Positions 16,763 through 25,060 of a DNA stretch of 48,048 nucleotides are shown in pieces. Source of the stretch: Bradyrhizobium neotropicale. GTDB taxonomy: Bacteria; Pseudomonadota; Alphaproteobacteria; Rhizobiales; Xanthobacteraceae. The DNA is taken from positions 71,212 to 119,259 of the forward strand of contig NZ_LSEF01000008.1 in the NCBI RefSeq assembly GCF_001641695.1, read 5' to 3'. The notes under the pieces were generated by a model. That model was not told where the DNA came from. It saw nothing but the letters and a program-made list of their open reading frames with translations, and searched no databases. Position 1 is the first letter of the stretch, and the number at the start of each line of letters is the position of its first letter. Both the position numbers and the translations under genes were made by a program.

Positions 16763-17221
16763 CTAACTCCTGAGTGCCGATAGCTGATCCGTGTCATAGC
16801 GGGCCCGCAATTTCGCGATCTCAGCGGGATCGGCCGCGCCGCCGCGCGCCACGATCTCGGCCAGCTCCTCGAAATAGCGCTCATGGCCGGGCGGCGACAC
16901 CGTCATGAGCACGCGCGCGATCTTGTCGGACGAGTTGCCGATGTTGTGCGGCACCCCAGGGGGAAGAAACACATAGGTGCCGGGCGTGGCGCGCACGCGT
17001 TCGTTGCCGACCTGCCAGTCGCACTCGCCCTCCAGGACGTAGAACGTCTCCTCCTGCACGCGATGGACATGCAGGCCGGTCGAGAAGCCGGGTGGGATCA
17101 TCCACTCGAACATCGAGGTGTGTCGCGTGTCGTCGCCGGTGACCAGACACGTCATGGGATGGCCGGCAAGCCTGACCTGCCTGCCTTCACCGGGTCTGCG
17201 GATGATCGGCTTTGCACTCAT
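16763..17221 (-). CDS. Cupin-domain protein
   Basis: The 152-aa product is a single cupin barrel. Motif 1 (GLHVHRVQEETFYVLEGE, near 48-65) supplies two His and a Glu as metal ligands, and motif 2 (PGTYVFLPPGVPHNIGN) supplies the third His. Small stand-alone cupins act as dioxygenases, isomerases or sugar/ligand sensors; the substrate cannot be inferred. The start at 17221 has GGAG at 8 nt; an ATG at 17242 is in frame. It is divergent from a winged-helix regulator whose likely operator (17279-17322) lies 58-101 bp upstream, so it is probably that regulator's target. Confidence 0.85.
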   Translation of the reverse strand: MSAKPIIRRPGEGRQVRLAGHPMTCLVTGDDTRHTSMFEWMIPPGFSTGLHVHRVQEETFYVLEGECDWQVGNERVRATPGTYVFLPPGVPHNIGNSSDKIARVLMTVSPPGHERYFEELAEIVARGGAADPAEIAKLRARYDTDQLSALRS

Positions 17222-17278
17222 CTCCAACGCTCCAGTTGCCATGATGGGGGCTTCAGCCTGCTCCTGCCGCCTCCAAAG

Positions 17279-17322
17279 GTCGTGAAAGACCCCCGAAATT
17301 GGTGCAAAATATCCCCGAAATG
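17279..17322. promoter_or_regulatory. Four 11-bp direct repeats, candidate OmpR-type operator
   Basis: Consecutive 11-mers starting at 17279, 17290, 17301 and 17312 share a GnAAAnn core (gtGAAAG, ccGAAAT, gcAAAAT, ccGAAAT); the second and fourth are near identical. An 11-bp period is typical of OmpR/PhoB-type winged-helix proteins, and the adjacent gene encodes such a domain. The site is upstream of the cupin gene and overlaps the regulator's own start. Confidence 0.5.
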
Positions 17323-18873
17323 GCCCCGCAGCACGCACCAGACACCTACAAGTTCGGCGCCTTTGCACTCGATGCCGAGACGGGCGCGCTGTTTTGCGGC
17401 GGCGCGCCGACCTTGCTCGGCCAGCGGGGCGCCGCGCTGCTGCGCACCCTGTTGGAGCGCGCCTCATCTCCCGTCAGCAAGGACGCGCTGATGGAGGCGG
17501 CGTGGCCGGGGCTCAATGTCGAGGAAAGCAATCTCACGGTGCAGATCGCCGCACTCCGCCGTGCGCTCGAACAGGATGGCGGCGGCCGCTGGATCGAGAC
17601 GTTGCCGCGTCGCGGTTACCGCTATGTCGGTCCGCCAGTGACGCGCGTCGAGGCGAATGCGAACGAAGCCGCGCACCGGGCCGCGTTGTTGGTGCCGGTC
17701 AAGCCTTCGGTCGCCGTGCTGCCGTTCGAACATTCCGGCGAAGCCGCCTGGTTCGCTGACGGCATGGTCGACGACATCATCACGGGGCTGTCGCGCATCA
17801 GATGGCTATTCGTGATCGCGCGCAATTCCAGCTTCGTCTGGCGGGACCGCGTCGCGGACGTCAAGCAGGTCGGCCGCGATCTTGGGGTACGCTATATCCT
17901 GCAGGGCAGCGTGCGGCGCGCCGCTGACCGCCTCCGCATCAATGCGCAGCTCGTCGATGCCGCAAGCGGCACCCATATCTGGGCCGAGCGCTATGACCGC
18001 ACCGTGGGCGACTCGTTTGCCCTGCAGGACGAGATCGCGCTCGCCGTGGTCGGCGCGATCGAGCCGAGCCTGCGCCGCGCCGAGGTCGAGCGCATCCGGC
18101 GCAAACGCCCCGACAGCCTCGACGCCTACGAACTCGTGCTGCGCGCCCAGCCGGATGTCGACTCCGGCATGCCTGATCGTGCTGCGCTCGCGCTGCCGCA
18201 GCTTGAGCAGGCCTTGGAGCTCGATCCCAGTTACGCGCTCGCTCACGGCCTCGCCGCGATGAGCTATCACAATCGCTTTCTGCGGGCAGGGCTGAGGGAA
18301 GAGGACCGGCTGGCGTCAGTCCGTCACGCGCGACTTGCAATCGAGCACGGGCGCGACGATGCGCTCGCGCTGACCTTTGCCGGCTTCTCGCTCGGCATGG
18401 ATGCTCATGACCGCCAGGCCGCCTTCGCCGCGTTCGAAGCGGCCCTGGCGCTCAGCCCCTCGACTGCGCTGGCCTGGATCCTCGGCAGTGTCGTCGCCGG
18501 CTGGGCCGGTCAAGCGGAGCGCGCCATCGATTGGAGCGAGCGCGGCATGCGCCTCAGCCCGTTCGATCCCTGGGCCTTTGCCGCCTACGATGCGCAGGCG
18601 CTCGGCCATTTCTGCAGGGACCGCCATGAGGAGGCGGCGAGCGCGGCCTACAAGTCCAATCTCGCCAATCCCGCGCATAGCATCACCTGGGTCCAGCTCG
18701 CAGCATCCCTCGCTGCGCTCGGCCGGCTGGAAGAGGCGAGGGCGGCGGCCGCGTGTGTTCTGGAGTTGCAGCCGACTTTCCGCATCGCCAGCCAGTTCGC
18801 CGGGGTCGATTGCGCGGCGGAGCTCGCATCGAAGCTCGGTCGCGCGCTGCGCGCAGCCGGCCTGCCGGAGTGA
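17320..18873 (+). CDS. Winged-helix regulator with TolB-like and TPR regions (CadC/adenylate-cyclase-associated type)
   Basis: The 517-aa product has an OmpR/PhoB-type DNA-binding domain (about residues 8-105; KDALMEAAWPGLNVEESNLTVQIAALRRAL and the wing RRGYRYVGP). A domain resembling the TolB-N/FlgO-like region follows (VAVLPFEHSGEAAWFADGMVDDIITGLSR...GVRYILQGSVRR, about 125-230), then TPR-like helices to the end. There is no receiver and no transmembrane helix, so it is a soluble one-component regulator, perhaps sensing through its TPR part. ATG 17320 is used; a TTG at 17299 is also in frame and neither has a strong ribosome site. Confidence 0.85.
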   Translation: MAPQHAPDTYKFGAFALDAETGALFCGGAPTLLGQRGAALLRTLLERASSPVSKDALMEAAWPGLNVEESNLTVQIAALRRALEQDGGGRWIETLPRRGYRYVGPPVTRVEANANEAAHRAALLVPVKPSVAVLPFEHSGEAAWFADGMVDDIITGLSRIRWLFVIARNSSFVWRDRVADVKQVGRDLGVRYILQGSVRRAADRLRINAQLVDAASGTHIWAERYDRTVGDSFALQDEIALAVVGAIEPSLRRAEVERIRRKRPDSLDAYELVLRAQPDVDSGMPDRAALALPQLEQALELDPSYALAHGLAAMSYHNRFLRAGLREEDRLASVRHARLAIEHGRDDALALTFAGFSLGMDAHDRQAAFAAFEAALALSPSTALAWILGSVVAGWAGQAERAIDWSERGMRLSPFDPWAFAAYDAQALGHFCRDRHEEAASAAYKSNLANPAHSITWVQLAASLAALGRLEEARAAAACVLELQPTFRIASQFAGVDCAAELASKLGRALRAAGLPE

Positions 18874-19273
18874 TGTGGGCTCAGTGCAGCAACGCTAACG
18901 CGTAGCAGCGTGTTCGGGACACGAGAGCGATAATGCCGCTATGCCACACTCCGTCATTGCGGAGTGGGGCATTGCGTAGCAGTCGCGCCTAAGCCGGCTT
19001 GTCCGAACACGGCAACATGGAACCGATGCGGCTGCTGGTCGCATGCGCGGCGCCTTGATTCCGGTCGGCTCACCGTTATCTCTCACGAGAACAAGAATCC
19101 GGGCCCCTCTGGCGAGGACGCCGACATCGTCGGCAAACCTCGCGATGTCGGATGACCTGTCCCGCGCGCGAATGCGATGGATCGGCCGATGGTCGGGCCC
19201 AGCCTGTCTGTTCTTTCCGACATCGTCCCCATCGCAGCTCCACGCGGCCATTTGCCAATGATGAGGAGCAACG
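18874..19273. other. Intergenic region with one strong palindrome
   Basis: No convincing gene. Contains the hairpin at 18941-18972 and, at its end, the GAGGAG ribosome site of the TerB-like gene. I looked for a yybP-ykoY manganese riboswitch, which often precedes TerC genes, and could not recognise one. Confidence 0.4.
18941..18972. repeat. Extragenic palindrome, 13-bp arms
   Basis: ATGCCACACTCCG and CGGAGTGGGGCAT are complementary with one mismatch around TCATTG. The core (CTCCGTCATTGCGGAG) resembles dispersed palindromes of Bradyrhizobium genomes. No T-run follows, so it is more likely a repeat or mRNA 3' stabiliser than an intrinsic terminator. Confidence 0.5.
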
Positions 19274-19747
19274 ATGTCTGACGCCAACCATTCAAATCCG
19301 CTCGAGATCGAGATCACGGAGCCGTCCCGCCTCAATGAGCAGGCTGCGGCGGCGCTGGTGATCGCCGGCGCGCTCGTCGCCGTGGCCGACCGCCGCGTCT
19401 CACCCGTCGAGCGCGACGAGGTGATCAGCTTCATCAGGGATCGCGACCTGGCGCCGCACATCGGCGATGACAGGCTGACCGCGATGTTCGATGAGCTCGC
19501 CGAACGGCTCGAACAGCCCGACTTCGCCAACGTGGTGATCGACACGCTGCGCCCGGTCTCGGATCTGGCGCTCGCATCCCATCTCATGGACCTGTCCGAG
19601 CGCGTCGCGGCAGCGGACGAGGACGTGCACCCTCATGAGGTGCAGGCGATCAAGCTGCTGCGCCTGCTGACGCTGGTATTGCCGCGGGCAAAGCAGGTCC
19701 CCTCCGGCGCCGTGCGCGCTGACAAGCCTGCGGCGTCTGCGGGGTAA
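19274..19747 (+). CDS. TerB-like protein
   Basis: The 157-aa soluble helical protein resembles the TerB family (tellurite resistance and stress proteins that bind metal through acidic residues). It shows LVIAGALVAVADRRVSPVERDEVISFIRD (near 29-57) and, in a second related half, LMDLSERVAAADEDVHPHEVQAIKLL. The two halves suggest internal duplication. GAGGAG lies 5 nt before the ATG. It is the first of four closely spaced plus-strand genes that include a TerC-family exporter, supporting a role in metal or envelope stress. Confidence 0.85.
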   Translation: MSDANHSNPLEIEITEPSRLNEQAAAALVIAGALVAVADRRVSPVERDEVISFIRDRDLAPHIGDDRLTAMFDELAERLEQPDFANVVIDTLRPVSDLALASHLMDLSERVAAADEDVHPHEVQAIKLLRLLTLVLPRAKQVPSGAVRADKPAASAG

Positions 19748-19749
19748 GC

Positions 19750-20109
19750 ATGAGCGCGGCTCCGGACGAGCGTGCGACGCGTGACGGCGCCACCGGCCAG
19801 CCGGCCGGCGGCGACCCGCGCTTTGACGCGCTCGTTCATCGCCTGCCGCCGCGCATGGCCGACTCCGTCTCCTATCTGCTCAGGCCGTCGAGCCGCTGGG
19901 TCAGGATTCCCTCCGGCGCGCTGCTGGTCGTCGGCGGCGTGCTCTCCTTCCTGCCGGTGCTCGGCGTCTGGATGCTGCCGCTTGGCCTGGCACTACTTGC
20001 CGAGGACGTGCCCGCGCTGCGCGCGTCGCGCTCGAAGGTCCTGGATTGGGTCGAGCGGCGCAAGCCGCACTGGCTCGATCCGTCCGCACCGAAAAATGAT
20101 CCGTCATGA
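19750..20109 (+). CDS. Small membrane protein, PGPGW-like
   Basis: The 119-aa product starts 2 nt after the TerB-like stop. After a hydrophilic N-terminus it has one or two hydrophobic segments (IPSGALLVVGGVLSFLPVLGVWMLPLGLALLAEDVP, about 53-88), resembling PGPGW/YbaN-like small membrane proteins. The end is basic (WVERRKPHWL). It overlaps the TerC-family gene by 4 nt (ATGA), so it is translationally coupled and likely acts in the same membrane process. Exact function unknown. Confidence 0.8.
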   Translation: MSAAPDERATRDGATGQPAGGDPRFDALVHRLPPRMADSVSYLLRPSSRWVRIPSGALLVVGGVLSFLPVLGVWMLPLGLALLAEDVPALRASRSKVLDWVERRKPHWLDPSAPKNDPS

Positions 20110-20744
20110 CTGAATTCCTCACCGCCGACGCGCTGGCTGCACTCTTCCAGGTCGTGCTAATCGACCTCGTGCTCGCCGGCGACAACGCCGTCGTCATCGG
20201 CCTCGCCGCGGCCGGCCTGCCGGCCGACCAGCGCCGCCGCGCCATCATCGTCGGAATCGCGGCAGCCACGGTGCTGCGCATCGTCTTTGCCGGTGTCGCG
20301 ACCCAGCTCCTGCAGGTGATTGGCCTATTGCTCGCTGGTGGCGTGCTGCTGTTGTGGGTGTGCTGGAAGATGTGGCGCGAGCTGCGTGAACAGGCTTCGC
20401 ACACGAGCGGGCTTGCGTTCAGCCATGGCGGCGGCGCGAGCGCCGCGGCAGCGCCGCGCAAGACCTTCGGCCAGGCGGCCTTGCAGATCGTTGCGGCCGA
20501 CGTCTCGATGTCGCTCGACAACGTGCTGGCCGTTGCAGGCGCCGCGCGCGAGCATCCCTACATCCTCGCCTTCGGCCTCTTGCTGTCGGTCGCGATGATG
20601 GGTGTCGCCGCGGATCTGCTCGGCCGCGTGCTGCAGAAGCAGCGGTGGATCGCCTATGTCGGCCTCGCCATCATCGTCTATGTCGCCGTCGAGATGATTT
20701 ATCGCGGCTCGCTCGAGCTCGCGCCGGTCATCGCGAGCCTGTGA
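20106..20744 (+). CDS. TerC-family integral membrane protein (YjbE-type)
   Basis: The 212-aa protein has about seven hydrophobic segments and two family signatures with paired Asp/Asn in the membrane: DLVLAGDNAVVIG (20-32) and DVSMSLDNVLAVAG (near 138-151). TerC/Alx/YjbE members export manganese or help metal loading of exported proteins. A His/Gly/Ala-rich loop (about 103-122) separates the halves. It overlaps the upstream gene by 4 nt. Manganese export is inferred from relatives, not shown. Confidence 0.9.
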   Translation: MTEFLTADALAALFQVVLIDLVLAGDNAVVIGLAAAGLPADQRRRAIIVGIAAATVLRIVFAGVATQLLQVIGLLLAGGVLLLWVCWKMWRELREQASHTSGLAFSHGGGASAAAAPRKTFGQAALQIVAADVSMSLDNVLAVAGAAREHPYILAFGLLLSVAMMGVAADLLGRVLQKQRWIAYVGLAIIVYVAVEMIYRGSLELAPVIASL

Positions 20745-20779
20745 GGCTCGACCTTCCTGTCCGCAATCCGGAGCAATCA

Positions 20780-21364
20780 ATGACGTCCCAACGCCTGGCA
20801 CCTTCCGCGCGCTCCGAGCGCCAGCCGCCGATCGGCCTGTTTCCGAGGCTGATCTTCGGCTCGCGCTGGCTGCAGCTGCCGCTCTATGTCGGCCTCATCG
20901 TCGCGCAGGCGGTCTACGTGCTCCTGTTCCTGAAAGAGCTCTGGCATCTCGCCGTGCACTGGTTCGACGTCAACGAGCAGCAGATCATGCTGACCGTGCT
21001 CGGGCTGATCGACGTCGTCATGATCTCGAACCTGCTGGTGATGGTGATTGTCGGCGGCTACGAGACCTTCGTCTCCCGCCTGAACCTGCGCGGTCATCCG
21101 GACGAGCCGGAATGGCTGAGCCACGTCAATGCCAGCGTGCTCAAGATCAAGCTCGCAATGGCGATCGTCGGCATCTCCTCGATCTCGCTGCTTCGAACCT
21201 TCATCGAGGCGGGTAATCTCGGCACGACGCGCAGCAATTTCACCGAGACCGGGGTGATGTGGCAGGTGTTGATCCACCTCACCTTCATCATCTCCGCGAT
21301 CGGAATCGCCTGGGTCGATCGCCTCGCCGAAAGCGCGTATCGCAAGGAGGCGGGGCACGGCTGA
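20780..21364 (+). CDS. YqhA-family (UPF0114) membrane protein
   Basis: The 194-aa product has four hydrophobic segments and the YqhA-type core: LGLIDVVMISNLLVMVIVGGYETFVSRL (74-101), with LKIKLAMAIVGISSISLLRTFI and a final helix near 163-180. Function of the family is unknown. GGAG lies 6 nt before ATG 20780; the frame is open further upstream, but that sequence overlaps the TerC-like gene and is not membrane-like. It probably belongs to the terB-terC-like transcription unit. Confidence 0.9.
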   Translation: MTSQRLAPSARSERQPPIGLFPRLIFGSRWLQLPLYVGLIVAQAVYVLLFLKELWHLAVHWFDVNEQQIMLTVLGLIDVVMISNLLVMVIVGGYETFVSRLNLRGHPDEPEWLSHVNASVLKIKLAMAIVGISSISLLRTFIEAGNLGTTRSNFTETGVMWQVLIHLTFIISAIGIAWVDRLAESAYRKEAGHG

Positions 21365-21379
21365 GGAGGCTCCGATCTC

Positions 21380-22339
21380 TCAGAACCGCTTGGCCGGCGG
21401 GCGCCGGTTCCGCGCCAACGTTTCGGACGGCGTCTCGCCGAACGTCGCCTTGTAGCTCTTCGAGAACTCGCCCATGTGCGAGAAGCCGTTGGCGAGCGCA
21501 GCGGCCTTGACCGTCATTCCGGGGCTTCCGGCCATGAGCTGCATTCGGGTCGACCATAGCCGTTTGAGCCTGAGATAATGATGCAGGCTCATGCCGTGCA
21601 CCGCCTGCGCTGCGTTCTGGAGCGTGCGTACGGAGACGCCGAACGCGGTCGCGAGATCGTCGCTGTAGAGCGAGGTGGTGCCGGACAGCGCAGCCACCTC
21701 GTCCAGCCGCGCGACCAGCTCGCGGTGCTTGTCGAACGATCCACGCCGGAGAGCTAGCGCGTCGGCCGGGAGCAGCGCTTCGTCGAGGCTGCCCACGAGC
21801 GATTCCTGAATGGGCCGGTTGAGGGCTTCGAATTGCCGGGGATCGGTGCTGGCGGAGGCGAGGCAGAACATGTCCAGGATCGCGGCGCGCAGGCGCTGCA
21901 TCGGCGCATCGTGCAGGCGGACGAACGCGAGCCCGGTCTCGAAGTCCGCCCAGCCGCGCTGGTGCATGTCGGAGTTGAAGCGCAGCATCAGATACGTGTT
22001 GGGGTGGTGCTCGATCACCGTGGCGGGGACCTTGCCGCGCACGACGAGGACCGTCGAATTGTCGATCTCGCGGCCGTTGGCGATCGAGTGGCAGGCAATC
22101 GGAATGGCGAGGCCGATGCCGTGGTCAGTGCCCATATTGGCCTCGAGCCGGCGGGCAAAGGTCCGCTGCAGCACGAAGAGGCCGTCCTGGAGCCGGAGGA
22201 TCGCGCGGGACAGGGAGAATTCGCGCGGCGCAAGGGGCGTGCTGGTGCCGCCCAGCACCTGGCTCGGCTTGAATGCGTCGAAGTCGGTGTAGCGCTCAAT
22301 GCTCAGGATTCGCGAAGGCTTAAGCCAGCGTACCGGCAT
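21380..22339 (-). CDS. AraC-family transcriptional regulator
   Basis: The 319-aa protein has an N-terminal sensor part (about 1-200, AraC-binding-like-2 type) and a C-terminal double helix-turn-helix (about 220-315). DDLATAFGVSVRTLQNAAQAVHGMSLHHYLRLKRLW is the first HTH and VKAAALANGFSHMGEFSKSYKATFGETPSETL the second; the latter is the classic AraC signature. Start set at ATG 22339 (GGGA upstream), not the open frame to 22558. No effector or target is evident; upstream is a 500-bp gap, and the gene is convergent with the YqhA-like gene. Confidence 0.92.
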   Translation of the reverse strand: MPVRWLKPSRILSIERYTDFDAFKPSQVLGGTSTPLAPREFSLSRAILRLQDGLFVLQRTFARRLEANMGTDHGIGLAIPIACHSIANGREIDNSTVLVVRGKVPATVIEHHPNTYLMLRFNSDMHQRGWADFETGLAFVRLHDAPMQRLRAAILDMFCLASASTDPRQFEALNRPIQESLVGSLDEALLPADALALRRGSFDKHRELVARLDEVAALSGTTSLYSDDLATAFGVSVRTLQNAAQAVHGMSLHHYLRLKRLWSTRMQLMAGSPGMTVKAAALANGFSHMGEFSKSYKATFGETPSETLARNRRPPAKRF

Positions 22340-22838
22340 TTTGGGGTCCCAATAGTTGCAGCGGTGAGCCGGCACGCGTGGTCGACGGTCTCGCGTCGAC
22401 AGCGGGGCGCAAATGGTCGCAGGCGCGGTGCAGCCGGTATCTTCAGTGCGCTGCCAAAATGGGCCGAACGACTGAACAGTGTTTTTGGTTAGCGTGGCAG
22501 TTGCTGGATCGGCCGTGGTCGGGGACGCCCGCAAAACCACGGTGCGGCATTCGGGCACCCTCGGGCGACCGTCACCTTCGATAGCTGTAGAGGCCGGTAA
22601 TGCTCCGGGATATGGCCGAGGCGCGGCGATCTGGTATTTTGCGCGGATTGAATGACGCGGTCATAATTGCATATGCCGCATGCCTTGATCGCGGGACATC
22701 GCCGATGCCGAAGCCTCTGGACGACTTGCCTGGGCGTGGCCTGTCGAAGGCCCTGAACGCTCGATCAGGCGAACCAGCTTGCCCACGCCATGTACGGCGC
22801 GGAGGCGCGCGTCGAACGGTTGAGCGGGGCAGAGCGTC
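22340..22838. other. Intergenic region, no gene seen
   Basis: About 500 bp between the AraC regulator start and the DUF2478 gene end. The frames here are Arg/Pro/Ala-rich and not convincing. Apart from a short palindromic ATTGCATATGC near 22667, I see no operator, hairpin or RNA. Confidence 0.4.
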
Positions 22839-23399
22839 CTATTTGAGGATCTCGCAGGTCGTCGGGTGTGATGTGATTGTCGACCGCGAAATGCGCGCGG
22901 AGACGGCATGCCACCAGCCATCCAGCGCATCACGCTCGCAGCGAAGCTTGACGCTCATGCCGCCGGCGAACTTGATCCAGTCGTTGAAGCGGTCGCTTGC
23001 CACGGCAATCGCGACAGGAATGTCAGCGTCCAGCGCGCGCTTGATCAGGTGTGACAAGCCCTTGCCGTCGCGCTCCCGTTTGCCGAAACGGTTGATGATG
23101 ACGAGGTCGGCGCCAAGTGCCATCGCGTCCGCGATCCGCTCGCCGGCATTCTGGAGCCGGGCGAGGTCGAGCCGGTAGCCGCGCGCGGCGGGGTCAAAAT
23201 CTTGCGCCAGGAGCAGCGTCTCGCCGCTGTGAAGCAGCACCGCCGACAGGCTCGAATCCGCACATTGGCCGGCCTGCACCATGCCGACGACGCGAAAGCC
23301 CTGCGCATTCAGATCCGCGGCGAAGCCGCGCAGGACGGCGTCGGGATCCTGATGCGGCTCATAGACCAGCGAGGCAAGGTCGCATTGCGCATCGAACAT
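22839..23399 (-). CDS. DUF2478-domain protein
   Basis: The 186-aa product matches DUF2478, a domain related in fold to NTP-binding proteins: LASLVYEPHQDPDAVLRGFAADLNAQGFRVVGMVQ (near 8-42) and ALGADLVIINRFGKRERDGKGLSHLI (near 95-120). The classic P-loop is not present in the first segment. From memory, such genes often sit in molybdate-uptake or ModE-linked clusters, which fits the surroundings here. It lies 69 nt downstream of the aldehyde dehydrogenase at 23469-24878 on the same strand, so it probably shares the ModE-box promoter at 24919. Function unknown. Confidence 0.85.
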   Translation of the reverse strand: MFDAQCDLASLVYEPHQDPDAVLRGFAADLNAQGFRVVGMVQAGQCADSSLSAVLLHSGETLLLAQDFDPAARGYRLDLARLQNAGERIADAMALGADLVIINRFGKRERDGKGLSHLIKRALDADIPVAIAVASDRFNDWIKFAGGMSVKLRCERDALDGWWHAVSARISRSTITSHPTTCEILK

Positions 23400-23468
23400 G
23401 GTCCGCCTCCGTCTTGTGTTAAGTCGGGTGGGAGCGCGGCGGTTCCGCCGCGCTCCCCGGACTTGGGA

Positions 23469-24878
23469 TCAGGCCGCCGGCGGCCCGTTGATGATCTGGA
23501 GCTGGGTGAATTCGGCGAGGCCCTCCTCGGCGAACTCCGTGCCGATGCCCGACTGCTTGGCGCCGCCGAACGGGATGTTCGGGGCCATGTCGAGATGCTT
23601 GTTGATCCACACCGTGCCGGACTCGAGCTGGCTCGCGACCTCGTGGGCGCGCTTGACGTCGGACGACCATACCGAGGCGCCGAGGCCGTAGGTCGTGGCG
23701 TTGGCGCGGCGGATCACGTCTTCCTTGTCGGAATATTTGATCAACGGCAGCACAGGGCCGAACTGCTCCTCGTCGACCAGCTTCGAGCCCTCCTGGATGT
23801 CACGTACGATGGTCGGCTCGATGAAATAGCCGGGACGATCCATCGCCGAGCCGCCGGCGACCACCTTGCCGTTCTTGTGTGCGTCCTCGAGGAACGCCTT
23901 CACCTTTTCGTACTGCATCTTGTTCTGGAGCGGTCCGAGCTTGGTGCCCTGCTTGGAGCCGTCGTCGACCACCGTGTTCCTGGCGATCGCGACCAGCTCG
24001 TTGCAGAGCTCGTCGTAGACGGATTCGTGCACATAGAGCCGCTTGATGGCGAGGCAGACCTGGCCGGAATTCTGGAACGCGCCCTCGAAGATGCCGGGTG
24101 CGACCGTCTTCGGATCGACGTCGTCGAGCACGATGCCGGCGTCGTTGCCGCCGAGCTCGAGCGTGATGCGCTTGAGCGTCTGCGCCGCGCTCGCCATCAC
24201 CTTCTGGCCGGTCGCGGACGAGCCGGTGAAGGAGATCTTGCGGATGTCGGGATGCTTGGTCATCTCGCCGCCGAGATCGTTGGCGTCGGTGATAACGTTG
24301 AGCACGCCCTTCGGCAGGACGTCCTTGATCAGCTCGGCGAAGCGCAGCGTGGCGAGCGGCGTGGTCGGCGCCGGCTTGACCACCAGCGTGTTGCCGGCCA
24401 GCAGCGCGGACGGGAGCTTGAAGCTGAGGATCAGGAGAGGGTAGTTCCAGGGGATGATGGCGCCGACGACGCCCAGCGGGCGGCGATAGGCCTCGACCTT
24501 GCGGTCACCGGAATTCTCGATCACGCGCATTGGCAAATCCAGCGAGCCGAGATAGCGGAAGAACGCGGCCATGCCGAGCACTTCACCGGTGGCGTCCGCA
24601 AGCGGCTTGCCTTGCTCGGAGGTGAGCAGACGCGCGAGCTCGCCCGAGTTCGCCTCGATCACGTCGGCCATCCTGATGACGAGCTTGCGCCGCTCCTCGA
24701 TCGGGGTCGCGGCCCAGGCCGGGTAGGCGGCCTTCGCTGCGGCGACTGCCGCATCGAGCTGAGCCTTGGAGGCCCGCGGGCACTGCGCCAGCACCTCTTC
24801 GGTCGCGGGATTGAGAACCGGCATGGTCAAATCGCCGGGCACCATCTTGCCGTCGATGAGAAGATTGTAGTTGCTCAT
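23469..24878 (-). CDS. NAD(P)-dependent aldehyde dehydrogenase
   Basis: The 469-aa enzyme oxidises an aldehyde to an acid with NAD(P). It has the oxyanion/cofactor motif IIPWNYPL (near 148), the general-base Glu in LELGGN (near 243) and the catalytic Cys in NSGQVC (near 276). KPAPTTPL is the cofactor-binding Lys region. FGPVLPLI and PFGGAKQSGIG near the end are standard ALDH-fold signatures. Length is normal. The promoter region contains a ModE-type box centred about 52 bp before the ATG (24919-24942). It is divergent from the unknown gene at 25061. Substrate unknown; several of its relatives act on small aromatic or aliphatic aldehydes. Confidence 0.92.
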   Translation of the reverse strand: MSNYNLLIDGKMVPGDLTMPVLNPATEEVLAQCPRASKAQLDAAVAAAKAAYPAWAATPIEERRKLVIRMADVIEANSGELARLLTSEQGKPLADATGEVLGMAAFFRYLGSLDLPMRVIENSGDRKVEAYRRPLGVVGAIIPWNYPLLILSFKLPSALLAGNTLVVKPAPTTPLATLRFAELIKDVLPKGVLNVITDANDLGGEMTKHPDIRKISFTGSSATGQKVMASAAQTLKRITLELGGNDAGIVLDDVDPKTVAPGIFEGAFQNSGQVCLAIKRLYVHESVYDELCNELVAIARNTVVDDGSKQGTKLGPLQNKMQYEKVKAFLEDAHKNGKVVAGGSAMDRPGYFIEPTIVRDIQEGSKLVDEEQFGPVLPLIKYSDKEDVIRRANATTYGLGASVWSSDVKRAHEVASQLESGTVWINKHLDMAPNIPFGGAKQSGIGTEFAEEGLAEFTQLQIINGPPAA

Positions 24879-24918
24879 AGGCTTGTCGCTCCCTTGAAGA
24901 ACAGGCCGTTCGGGGCCT

Positions 24919-24942
24919 CGTTATATCCAACCATATATCACG
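24919..24942. promoter_or_regulatory. ModE-type box 1 (upstream of aldehyde dehydrogenase)
   Basis: CGTTATAT and ATATCACG flank 8 bp. The left half and spacing equal the E. coli modA operator as I recall it (CGTTATAT, 8 bp, ACATAACG). It lies 41-64 bp before the start of the minus-strand aldehyde dehydrogenase, within 5 kb of a modE gene and of two sister boxes. Confidence 0.7.
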
Positions 24943-25014
24943 GTCAGGTTGCGCCGGCCATGGTGTCGGATTCGATGGATTCCAGAAAAGGCGGCTGGAC
25001 GCTGGCGGCATTAT

Positions 25015-25038
25015 CGATATATCCTGAAGAATATAGCG
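25015..25038. promoter_or_regulatory. ModE-type box 2 (upstream of the 25061 gene)
   Basis: CGATATAT and ATATAGCG flank 8 bp, the same layout as box 1 and in the same intergenic region. It ends 22 bp before the plus-strand ATG at 25061, covering the expected core promoter. Confidence 0.7.
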
Positions 25039-25060
25039 AAAGTGCGTTCCGGGATTTGCG

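Noticed and set aside
18874..19273. yybP-ykoY manganese riboswitch before the TerB/TerC-type genes
   Set aside because: No convincing match to its conserved core; a covariance-model search would decide.
22600..23178. 192-codon plus-strand frame
   Set aside because: It overlaps DUF2478 on the other strand, and its composition is Arg/Ser/Pro-rich without a domain.
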